Below, one piece after another: positions 25,203 through 33,400 of a stretch of 64,000 bases of DNA. Each line of letters starts with the position of its first letter. The stretch's first letter is position 1. The position numbers and the translations under genes were made by a program. The stretch covers positions 4,588,001-4,652,000 of the forward strand of contig NZ_CP030840.1 in the NCBI RefSeq assembly GCF_003330725.1. The letters run 5' to 3'. Source of the stretch: Acidisarcina polymorpha (GTDB taxonomy: Bacteria; Acidobacteriota; Terriglobia; Terriglobales; Acidobacteriaceae). The notes under the pieces are model-generated. The model ran no database searches, was not told the DNA's origin, and saw only the letters and a program-made list of their open reading frames with translations.

Positions 25203-26528
25203 TCAATTCGTCGTCGCCTCCTCTTTTTCACGCCCGATCTCAAGCGCTGGCAGAACGGGTGGGACGTCGCTCTCCGGCAATTGCCCCAATCCCCGCATCG
25301 CCCGAACTTCGTTGACTGTCAAAACTCCCGCAGCCAACAGAGCCGTCTGCATCGTGACCTCGGTCATCTCGTCCCGCGCTTCGAGATCGTTGAACACGAA
25401 TTCGAACTCCGGCCAGCCCAGCTTCTTCGCGAAAAGGTCGCGCGTGATGTGTTCCGCTACCAGCTTCGCGAGAGGCACGATCGCGCTGCGAAAGGCCTCG
25501 TCGGCCTGCTCCGAAGCCGTCGATTGATTCACATCGCGCTCTAGGCCGAGCAGCATCGGGGGAAGAGAAAATGCGTTGCCCACCATACGAATGAGGAACT
25601 CCTGCCAGTTCAGCCGCAGATCGGCGTCAGTGCCAGCGGCGAAACGCAACACTTCCGGCTTCTGCTCGCTCGATATCAGCGGCACTCTTCCCGTGCCTTC
25701 AATCTCGTCCTGCCACCAACGGATCAGCCGTTCATGCTGAGACGGGCTGGTCTCGTTCAGCCACAACGCGTATTGCACCACCGAATTGCTGGCCAGCTTA
25801 CCGGCAAACCGGTGCGCCCCGAGGAAGCTGTTGATCGTCTCGAACGCGACTTCTAAAGGCCCAAGCCCGAAGGGGGTATACGTCCGGGGATTCATGCGGA
25901 GATACATCAACTCGTCGTCCCGGAGCGGGATCAATCCAGGTGTCAACGTTCCGTCGAGCGGACTTCCCCCGAGTGGCGCCATCTGTCCCATCGCCAAACC
26001 AGTCGCTTGCGCGTAGCGAGGTGTCTCCGCGCTTCCGTCCCATTTCGCATTCACCTTGATCGTGGCGCCATCGACCGGCCACAACTCGAAAGGCCGCTGG
26101 CGGTCGCCGGTGAGCTCCATCTCGATTGCTCCGTAGCCGCCGACCAGAGTGTCCTCAAGCACCTGTTCGATTAACGTCCGGAAGGAATCGCCCAGGTTCG
26201 GACTCTCCAAGGTTTGCCGCAAGATGGCGCTGCGTTCCTCGAAATCAGGGACTGCAGCCGCCGGATAGCTTCGCTTCAAAGTGATCTGCCAGTCCAGGCT
26301 GGCAATCCTGTCCTTGATGATGTTGATCGCCCTGCGCGCAAGTGGAGTCTCCGCGAATCTCCGCAGGTTGACCGGGGTCGGTTTGGGTAGCAGACTTGCC
26401 GGCGCCTGATACGGTCCGAGAATTGAAGGCAGCGCGACCGTTTTCCTTGGTGTCGAAGGCGTAGCCCCGGCGCCGACCTCGCCAGTCCATTGCTTCCAGA
26501 GTTGTTGAATCGATCTCGCTACGTTCAC
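25203..26528 (-). CDS. Phage portal protein
   Basis: A 441-residue portal (SPP1/HK97-like) that forms the dodecameric DNA gate at one capsid vertex. Typical segments are PLARRAINIIKDRIASLDWQ near residue 63, ELWPVDGATIKVNAKWDGS, MYLRMNPRTYTPFGLGPLEV, and the clip/wing region MVGNAFSLPPMLLGLERDVN ahead of STASEQADEAFRSAIVPL. Length is usual. It is the first gene after the HipA/DUF3037 cassette and terminator, so a new promoter or readthrough must feed it. Confidence 0.88.
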   Translation of the reverse strand: MNVARSIQQLWKQWTGEVGAGATPSTPRKTVALPSILGPYQAPASLLPKPTPVNLRRFAETPLARRAINIIKDRIASLDWQITLKRSYPAAAVPDFEERSAILRQTLESPNLGDSFRTLIEQVLEDTLVGGYGAIEMELTGDRQRPFELWPVDGATIKVNAKWDGSAETPRYAQATGLAMGQMAPLGGSPLDGTLTPGLIPLRDDELMYLRMNPRTYTPFGLGPLEVAFETINSFLGAHRFAGKLASNSVVQYALWLNETSPSQHERLIRWWQDEIEGTGRVPLISSEQKPEVLRFAAGTDADLRLNWQEFLIRMVGNAFSLPPMLLGLERDVNQSTASEQADEAFRSAIVPLAKLVAEHITRDLFAKKLGWPEFEFVFNDLEARDEMTEVTMQTALLAAGVLTVNEVRAMRGLGQLPESDVPPVLPALEIGREKEEATTN

Positions 26529-26617
26529 TTGGAGTACCGGTCCTTTCCTGACACGCCGCTCTGCTTTTCAGATCAAGCTGCTATTCAGCTCGAGATGCTT
26601 GCCTGATCCAGGTGCAA

Positions 26618-26653
26618 TCCAAATAGAAAAGGCATGGCGCCATCGCCATGCCT
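26618..26653 (-). terminator. Rho-independent terminator closing the HipA/DUF3037 cassette
   Basis: On the minus strand AGGCATGGCG, loop ATGG, CGCCATGCCT: a perfect 10-bp stem, followed by TTTTCTATTT. It lies 32 bases after the DUF3037 stop and about 90 bases before the portal start. It separates the kinase cassette from the head genes as its own transcription unit. Confidence 0.85.
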
Positions 26654-26685
26654 CGTTTCCCAAATGCTTGCCGTGCTTCTTTACC

Positions 26686-27594
26686 TTATTGGCCCGCCAT
26701 CTCCATTCGTGCTCTTTCGGCTACCCGCGGAAGGTCCAGGGTAGTCAGCACCCGGATGGTCTCGCGCTCCATCGTGTCCACCGCAAAACGGTATTGTTCT
26801 TCCCGTTCAATATCGATCTCTCCTTCGGGTTCGTCCCCCTGGCCTTGAGTCTCCTTCATCTTCCCTCCTAAGCGAGAAGACCAGGACCCAAGCGGCTCAA
26901 CAATGGCAGTCAATTCCAGGTCTGCTTTTTCTTCTCTTCTGATTCCGTCCTTAATTGCTGAAATGCTGAATGCCAGCACCTTCGCAGCATCTGGATCGGC
27001 TTCGAGAGAGACGGCCTGAAAGAGGCGGACTACTCCGTTCGGACGATAACCGCAATCGATGCGCAGCGGGTCGCCCGGTCTTGTGTACTGAGATACGGGG
27101 ATCCGTTTGCGCATTCTCTCCCATACTCCAGCTACTTCGAACTGTCTGCGCATCGTCGCTACGATGGTTTGACGGCGGTTCTTCCTCGAGATAGCCTCGC
27201 GTTTCTGAGGCTCGACAAACAAGCGCATCAGCAGCTCTGTCTCGGCGATCAAATTCTCCGCGAGACAACGCTTGATCGCCGTCAGTTGCACTGAATTCGA
27301 GAGGGTGTCCTCAAATTCGGAAACAATTGAGCGGACACCGTCGCCGGTTTCCTCCAGCCGCCGGCGGATGTCCGCTTCCATTGCTTCCAGCCCCGCAATA
27401 TCCGCGTCCGGGTCGAGACAGCGCACCCGCGACCAGTTGCGGGTAAATCGCACCACGGTCTCGCCACCGGCGCGCGGTTGCCCGGGTACCGTTCCCGCCT
27501 CGCGGAGCAAAACTCCGATATTCACAAATTCGTTCTTCACCCGGTCGGGCACATACCGCACCAGAAAGAACTCACACCGCCGACGCTCCTGCAT
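26686..27594 (-). CDS. DUF3037 family protein
   Basis: A 302-residue protein with the DUF3037 opening (RCEFFLVRYVPDRVKNEFVN, IGVLLREAG, then VVRFTRNWSRVRCLDPDADI). A helical middle (MEADIRRRLEETGDGVRSIV) and a charged C-terminal part (GQGDEPEGEIDIEREEQYRF) follow. The biochemical function of the family is not known to me. It is often found beside HipA-like kinases, as here. It follows the kinase gene after a 328-base spacer holding 27-bp repeats and ends just before a strong terminator. The pair sits inside a phage packaging/head operon, where it has no obvious structural role. Confidence 0.8.
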   Translation of the reverse strand: MQERRRCEFFLVRYVPDRVKNEFVNIGVLLREAGTVPGQPRAGGETVVRFTRNWSRVRCLDPDADIAGLEAMEADIRRRLEETGDGVRSIVSEFEDTLSNSVQLTAIKRCLAENLIAETELLMRLFVEPQKREAISRKNRRQTIVATMRRQFEVAGVWERMRKRIPVSQYTRPGDPLRIDCGYRPNGVVRLFQAVSLEADPDAAKVLAFSISAIKDGIRREEKADLELTAIVEPLGSWSSRLGGKMKETQGQGDEPEGEIDIEREEQYRFAVDTMERETIRVLTTLDLPRVAERARMEMAGQ

Positions 27595-27922
27595 TTCGCC
27601 CCATCCCGCTACCCATGTCGCCTTCAGCTTCCTGCAAAGATCGCGCAGCGCTCATCCAGTCTGACCGTCGCGCAGCGCTCGAAGCAAACGCTCGCGCATC
27701 ACTCATCCAAGCCGACACTCGCGCAGCGCTTATCGAAGCTGACAATCGCGCAGCGCCATCCAAGCTGGCAATCGCACAGCGCCCCACCCCACGGCGGATA
27801 TTCACATGACCGACTTGCTACCGCTATTTTCGTCCCAATCCACTCCTCGCATCACCTTCCCGCGGACATTTTCCCCCCGCCCCACCCACTTAGGAAAAGG
27901 CACGCGCGAAGATTCCCGAAAC
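27595..27922 (-). other. Spacer between HipA-like kinase and DUF3037 genes
   Basis: A 328-base stretch, too long for a simple operon gap. It holds the repeat array at 27643-27785. A 77-codon minus frame (27572-27805) crosses it and overlaps the DUF3037 start, but it starts with GTG, has no ribosome site and codes only for the repetitive Ala/Ser/Arg string, so I do not call it a gene. A frame on the other strand is equally open, as expected for repeats. Confidence 0.6.
27643..27785 (-). repeat. About 5.5 tandem copies of a 27-bp repeat
   Basis: Units start at 27643, 27670, 27694, 27721, 27748 and 27774 (partial), with lengths 27, 24, 27, 27 and 26. Each begins GCGCAGCGC on the plus strand; one copy has GCGCATCAC. 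Most continue with a CATCCAAGC-like centre and a (T/G)GAC/CAATC-like end. The copies are imperfect but clearly aligned. There are no spacers between them, so this is not a CRISPR array. The array lies in the transcript between the kinase and DUF3037 coding regions. Confidence 0.8.
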
Positions 27923-28678
27923 TCACCAATCAGCTCCCGGACTCGTGCCTGCCGCCCCAATCAGCTGCTCGACCAACCGTTCCAGCGCTCCCGTGTCGCC
28001 CCCATACCACTCCGGAGGGACCGTCTCCGCAATGCTCCAGATCTTGTCTGCCGCCATGTTTTCAATTCGTCCCAGCCAGGGCTCGAAGCTCTCCCAGCCG
28101 ATCACTTCGTGGTATACCGCGTTGCGCGCGAAGACTCCTCGCAATGGCGCATCTACGAATTTCCACTCTCCCGCATTGAAGCAATATCCCTGATCGACGA
28201 AGGTGGCGAGGTAACGCTTCTCTCGATACTTCTTCGAAAATACCGCCTGTCGGCCGTTCCCGTTGCAAGTCCATTTGTCCAACGCCAGAATGCCAGGAAA
28301 TTCATGAAGGTTCCTTACCTCGAGCAACATCTCCTCCGGCAGGAAGTCCACCACCTGCCCGGGCATTAATCCGCCCACAAAACGCGATCCGAACTGCAGC
28401 CCCGGAAGGCAACTCTCCCGGCTCCGGCTCAGCTCCATATCTAGCTCCGAGTTATTCGCAACCAGCCATTCGCTTACCTCGATCACTTCGCAGGCGGGAA
28501 CTGTCAGTCCGGCAGCCTCTGCCAGCCGGGTCGCCATCAGCTCATTCGCTAGCACCCGAAGGTGCTGCGGGTTGTTCTGGAACTTGACGACATACAGGTG
28601 GTCGTCGGCGCCCAGCATCAATTGACTTTGAGCGCCCCCGCGCATCCGGCGGATCTGTTGCACAGCAATGACCGCCAA
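27923..28678 (-). CDS. HipA-like Ser/Thr kinase (HipA_2 type)
   Basis: A 251-residue kinase of the short HipA-like group. YVVKFQNNPQHLRVLANELM supplies the ATP-binding Lys and the following helix, and LTVPACEVIEV the hinge strand. ILALDKWTCNGNGRQAVF contains the catalytic Asp and Asn, and ATFVDQGYCFNAGEW the metal-binding Asp. The TTG start is preceded by GGAGG seven bases upstream, an excellent match. Classical HipA phosphorylates glutamyl-tRNA synthetase and is restrained by HipB. No HipB-like DNA-binding protein is present here. Its neighbour is DUF3037. It follows terminase by about 70 bases. Confidence 0.85.
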   Translation of the reverse strand: MAVIAVQQIRRMRGGAQSQLMLGADDHLYVVKFQNNPQHLRVLANELMATRLAEAAGLTVPACEVIEVSEWLVANNSELDMELSRSRESCLPGLQFGSRFVGGLMPGQVVDFLPEEMLLEVRNLHEFPGILALDKWTCNGNGRQAVFSKKYREKRYLATFVDQGYCFNAGEWKFVDAPLRGVFARNAVYHEVIGWESFEPWLGRIENMAADKIWSIAETVPPEWYGGDTGALERLVEQLIGAAGTSPGADW

Positions 28679-28746
28679 CCCATTTCCTCCGATGGCCCTT
28701 TTCTGCCGCAGCTTTTCAAGTGACGAAGTGTTCCCAGATTCTACCC

Positions 28747-30321
28747 CTATATCGATAAGATTGGCCTCCGCATCCCATCGGACTTCCGGCTCGCTCTCCC
28801 CGCCATCTCATGCCGCGCCGCCAGTCCGATCGCCATCGCCATCAAGCAGTCGTCGTGCGAGCCCGACTCTGCCCCCGTTTTTCCATTGCGAAACCGGATA
28901 AACGTACGGCACTCCTTCATCAACCGCCGGCTCTGAAAGGTCCCTGCACTCTCGACCAGCGCTGCCGACATCGTTCCAATCATCTCCGGCCGGGAAAGGG
29001 AGGAGGTGAGCCATCCATCCTGCCCCTCCTGCTTGTAAACCCTGGGATACCGGCAGACGCTCCTCAAATACGCCAATACGCCCGAACCATGATTGTTGCG
29101 CTCTACGACCAGGATTGCCGTGCCATATTCACGCGCGAGCGCCGCTACCCGTAACGCCAGCTCCAAAGTTTCCAGCTTGCCCTGCAATTCCGCGCATTGC
29201 AGCCCCGTGGTCGTCTCAATCACTTGGGCCGCGGAAAAATCGCCTGCCGCACCGCCTCCCGCCGGATCTACCGCGACGATGTAGTCCCGCCCGGTCTCCG
29301 GCGGGTACCAGATCAACAGCTCCCCGCCATCCCGCGCCTCCACCGGCTCCGGCAGCTCGCGAAGGCGGGCATCCACTGAGGCTACATCGAAGACGCAGGC
29401 TCCGCTTGACAAGAAGCACGCGTCGGCATCCTCGGCATATTCTTGGCGCGCTAAATGGCGGAAGCCCGCTTCCATGCGGCGCCGGAAACCGATCTGTTCG
29501 CCGCGCAATCCATAGCGCTCGGCAAGCTGTCGTTCTTCAACTGAATACTGCGCCTTGGCGACCGGATCTCCAACATAATCCGCATCCCACCACCACGGGA
29601 AAAAATGCCGAACCAATCCCCCTCCGGCGCTCTCCCCACTGCGTCCGTCCTCCATCCCCCGCTGCCACTCCTCGTAGAAGCAACCGTCCGCTCCGTTCGG
29701 CGTCGACTCCAACACCAGCTCTCCATCCTTCGGCAGCGCCGCCCTCAGTCCCGCCAGTGTCTCGGCCGCATCTCCCGGCCAGCGCGCTACCTCCGAACAG
29801 TGCAGGTTCTGTATCGTCACCCCGCGTCCCGCATTGCGGTCGCCCGCCGTCTCCACCCGGTATTCACTGTCTAGAGCAGGGAAGACAATCTGCCTCGAAC
29901 TTGCTCTGGCCGTCTTCAAAGCCCCATTGCGGAGCGAAGCCGGTAAAGCCCCAAGGAAGCGGTGCACACAGCGAAAGATGCTCTCCGCCGCCTCCTGGCT
30001 ATGCGCCACCTGCACCGTCAACGTTCCCGGCTGAGTAATAGTCTTCAGGAAGAATCTTCCCGCGATCCAGGTACTGATCCCCATCTGCCGCGCCTTCAGC
30101 ACGATGTTGTTCTGGCCGCGCCGTCTCTCGTACTCCCGCTGCGCCCGGTTCGCTCGCAATGGCGCCTGTTTCCCCTTCTTGTCCCGCACCCGCAGCAGCG
30201 ACTCGGCCAGAAACACCGCCATGGTTCTTCCCCTTAGCTCCGGAGAACTGCGTTCGAGTTCCTGTCCCAGGTGCGTTAGGTCCGCCAGGCTGCCACCAGA
30301 AGTACGACATCGTCGCTCCAT
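28747..30321 (-). CDS. Phage terminase large subunit
   Basis: A 524-residue packaging motor and nuclease. The ATPase part carries the adenine/Walker A region NIVLKARQMGISTWIA, Walker B-like HCSEVARWPG and coupling motif LVLESTPNGADGCFYEEW. The RNase H-like nuclease has DYIVAVDPAGGGAAGDFSAA, AILVVERNNHG and SGSHDDCLMAMAIGLAAR with the acidic metal ligands. All motifs are intact, so it could be active. It lies between the tail-fibre gene and the kinase cassette. No convincing small terminase is seen, though the basic protein near 36 kb is a candidate. Confidence 0.92.
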   Translation of the reverse strand: MERRCRTSGGSLADLTHLGQELERSSPELRGRTMAVFLAESLLRVRDKKGKQAPLRANRAQREYERRRGQNNIVLKARQMGISTWIAGRFFLKTITQPGTLTVQVAHSQEAAESIFRCVHRFLGALPASLRNGALKTARASSRQIVFPALDSEYRVETAGDRNAGRGVTIQNLHCSEVARWPGDAAETLAGLRAALPKDGELVLESTPNGADGCFYEEWQRGMEDGRSGESAGGGLVRHFFPWWWDADYVGDPVAKAQYSVEERQLAERYGLRGEQIGFRRRMEAGFRHLARQEYAEDADACFLSSGACVFDVASVDARLRELPEPVEARDGGELLIWYPPETGRDYIVAVDPAGGGAAGDFSAAQVIETTTGLQCAELQGKLETLELALRVAALAREYGTAILVVERNNHGSGVLAYLRSVCRYPRVYKQEGQDGWLTSSLSRPEMIGTMSAALVESAGTFQSRRLMKECRTFIRFRNGKTGAESGSHDDCLMAMAIGLAARHEMAGRASRKSDGMRRPILSI

Positions 30322-30440
30322 CCAAGCCTCCTCTCAGAAAACGGTTACGCATTATCAATCCAGATGTACTCCCGCCGGCGCGCTACCCTTGCGTTGACCG
30401 CACCAGCCTCCACGCTGCGCAGTAGCTGGGGAGCCGTTCT

Positions 30441-33400
30441 CTAAAATGCCTGCACCCACGCATAGGTCCCCGCCGTCGCCGTCTGCACACAGACTTGCTC
30501 ATGGTCGGGCGTCCCTTGCACATACCAGTGCAGCGACCGGTTGGTTGCGTTACACGCCGGTTGGATCGCCGTGCCGGGAACGATCTGTAGACTTGGCACC
30601 ACCACCTGCGCCTGCAATGCCGTCGCTCCGGTCTTGGTAGGCGTGAACGTCAGCGTTGAGATCGGACTGCTGCCCGAGCCCAACGACTGCTTCACTATCC
30701 AGTCGCTCGACTGCGACTGTGTCCCATCCCAGTAAGTCGCATTCAAGTCCCAGCCAGGAGAGTTATAGTTCAGCGATGACGTCGCCGAGGTGTTATAACT
30801 CAACTTGAAGGACGGTTGAAACGTACTGTAAAAGCCGACCGGCGCATAAAAGTTGAGATTCTCGAACGTTGGAGTTCCAGACGGCGTTCCGCCCACCACC
30901 ACTTGCCAGGGATCATTCACTGGAGCAATGTTGTTCCAGAAAGAATCCGAGAAGTAGAGCGGCTGCGAGAAATAGTTGTTCGTCGAACTGGCGCGATTTG
31001 TGGCGTTCAGATAGACCGGCTCCCCGAATAAGGTCTGGGATGTCCCTGAGCAGGCCCGGTCCGCAACTACTGTCACTCCCGAAGGCAGCGCCGAGGTCAC
31101 CGGCCCATACTGGTTCCAGAACTGCACATATCCAGAAGGTACATTGGTCAGGCATTGCATCGATCCAATAATCTTTGCGTTGAATGCGTTTGGAGAAATA
31201 TAGTATCCGGCCGACAGAGGGTAAGCCGTCGCATTGTTCCAGGTGAATGTAGTTCCGAAGATCCCAGTTCCGCCCTCGACATCGAAGCAATACTCATACA
31301 TCGAATCACACTCGGTCCCATAATATGCGTTCCCGTAGTCTGAAACTCCGACCGGGGAGCCATTCGGGTGGAAATGATAAAAGACATTGTCGCCCTCCAG
31401 GACCTCGATCGCAGCCGTGGTCCCCACCCCTCCGGTGGCGACGTCATAGAGGGTGTTATCGGTGAAATTGCCAAAGACGATTCCATAAGCCGCCGCAGGC
31501 AAGCTCGATATCATCACCGTAATCGCACCACTGCAATTGGAACCAGTTGTCACCGGAGTCACTGCCGTCACTACGCCACCCACCACCGTCACCGTCGCCG
31601 TCGGCATCACCTGACAAGGGTTTTTACTATAGCCGTATCCCAGCAGATATACCTGGTTTGTCGAACCGTAGTTACTCCCGCCACTCGTCACCGTGTAACT
31701 CGTCACCGAACCGCCAACTACGTTGGCCGTCACTGTAGCAAAGCTAGGCAGCGGATTGCCGGTTATATACACATTGCTCACCGGCGTCTGGTAGACCTGT
31801 CCATTGCTTCCATTGGCCGGAGTATCGCCAATCTTCATGAAGTGATCGCTTCCGCCGGCGCCCGAGCAGTTGATGTTCTCGATCTTCGATTCATTGACTC
31901 CGAAGATGTCCATGCAGGAAGGCGCCTTCTGGTTGGCGTTCACCCGGAAGTCCCGCAGCAGCAGCCGGCTCAGATTGCCGTTGATCGCGTCCGCGTGGTA
32001 GATCACCGCATTCGCGATCGTGCACGTCTGGGAGATGATCGTCTGTTCCTGACTCGCGCCTTGGATGGAGAGGGACCCAAAGTATCCATTCAAGGATGGA
32101 AGGATCAGTCCGCTACAAGTCGCGTAAATGCCCGGCCCTAGCACCAGTTTTGCGCCTGCATTGTTGGCTGCGATCCATGCATCCGCGGTCGCTGCCGCGC
32201 AGTCGAGTTCGGTCGTATAGACAGTGCTGCCCACCGTACAGCCCGCCGCCGGATAGCCATCCGCATAAAAAACCTTGTTGATCTGCCCGGCCGTAACCGT
32301 GGCCGCCGTTAAGGTGGTCGAACTGATGCTGCCAGCCGCGCTTACATTTCCAGTTGCAGTCAGGCTATCGGTTGTACTGCCGCCAGTTACCGTCGACCCG
32401 CCGGACACGCTCACGCCCAATGCGAAGCTGCCGCTGCCCGCCGTCGACAGGTTGCCATTCCCGTTCACGCTGAACTGCGTCTGCCACGCCGAGGTTTGAG
32501 GATTCCACTTATGAAATCCAATCCCCGCGCTGGCCCCCGTGTAATTAGGTCCTCCCAGAAACTGAAACCGATAGAGCGGATGGCAAAACGCCGAACAACC
32601 CAAGGGCAGAATCCCCAGGTTCGTGGTCGGCGCCGTACTCAGCGTGAAGGCGCTCCCAATTGCCAGCGGCGTGCTGTTCTGCAGATTCTCATTGCCCGAC
32701 GTGCCCACATAGATGTTCCAGCCCGTTGCCAACCCGGCCGCATCCGCAGGCGGAGACGCGACCGTCATCTGCTGCCCAGCCGACACTGCCGCCATAACGC
32801 TCGGCGACACGATACCGGCTCCGCCTGCATAGGTGTACGCCGCGCGAACGCTGTAGCTTCCCGCTGGTACGCTCCCGCCAGCCGTCAAAACCGGGACGCC
32901 CGGCGCTGCCCAGTAAGGCATATCCATCATGTCGTTTTCATTGGCGATCTGCTCACCAATGCTGTTGTGTCCGTTTCCGTCATATACTGCGGCCGTCTGT
33001 TTATAGATACCGCTGATGTTCCCCACCGTGCGCTGGTTCGCATCGTCGACCAGCGTGAGCAGCGCCTGCGAGCCATTCGCATAGGTGGGCACCGAGACCA
33101 GAGAGCCGCCGGTTACGTTCACCAGGGATGCTCCCGAAGGCACGCTATATCCTTCTCCAGGCGAGATCCCGGCGTTAACGCCGCTTAGTTCGAGAATCAA
33201 ATTACTGTGAGCAGCAAGCATGCCCTGTCCAGCAACACCGCCGGTGAACATCGAGACGTTTGAAAGCACCATATCGACCGCGGGGCCCGTTGTGCTGTCG
33301 CCCGCGCTCCCGCGTTGTTGTACCCAGCGTCCGTCCGGCACATACCCGCCAATGATCTCCGCGCAGGTATTGACCCCGCTGTCGTCACAGTTGCGCGTCA

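Noticed and set aside
27643-27785. CRISPR array
   Set aside because: Units follow each other without spacers and vary in sequence; no cas genes are present.
27572-27805. 77-codon minus frame over the repeat array as a gene
   Set aside because: No ribosome site, GTG start, composition only reflects the repeats, and it overlaps the DUF3037 start.
28747-30321. Long plus-strand frames opposite terminase (up to about 300 codons)
   Set aside because: They mirror the terminase codons in a GC-rich gene; low-complexity Pro/Arg composition and no motifs.
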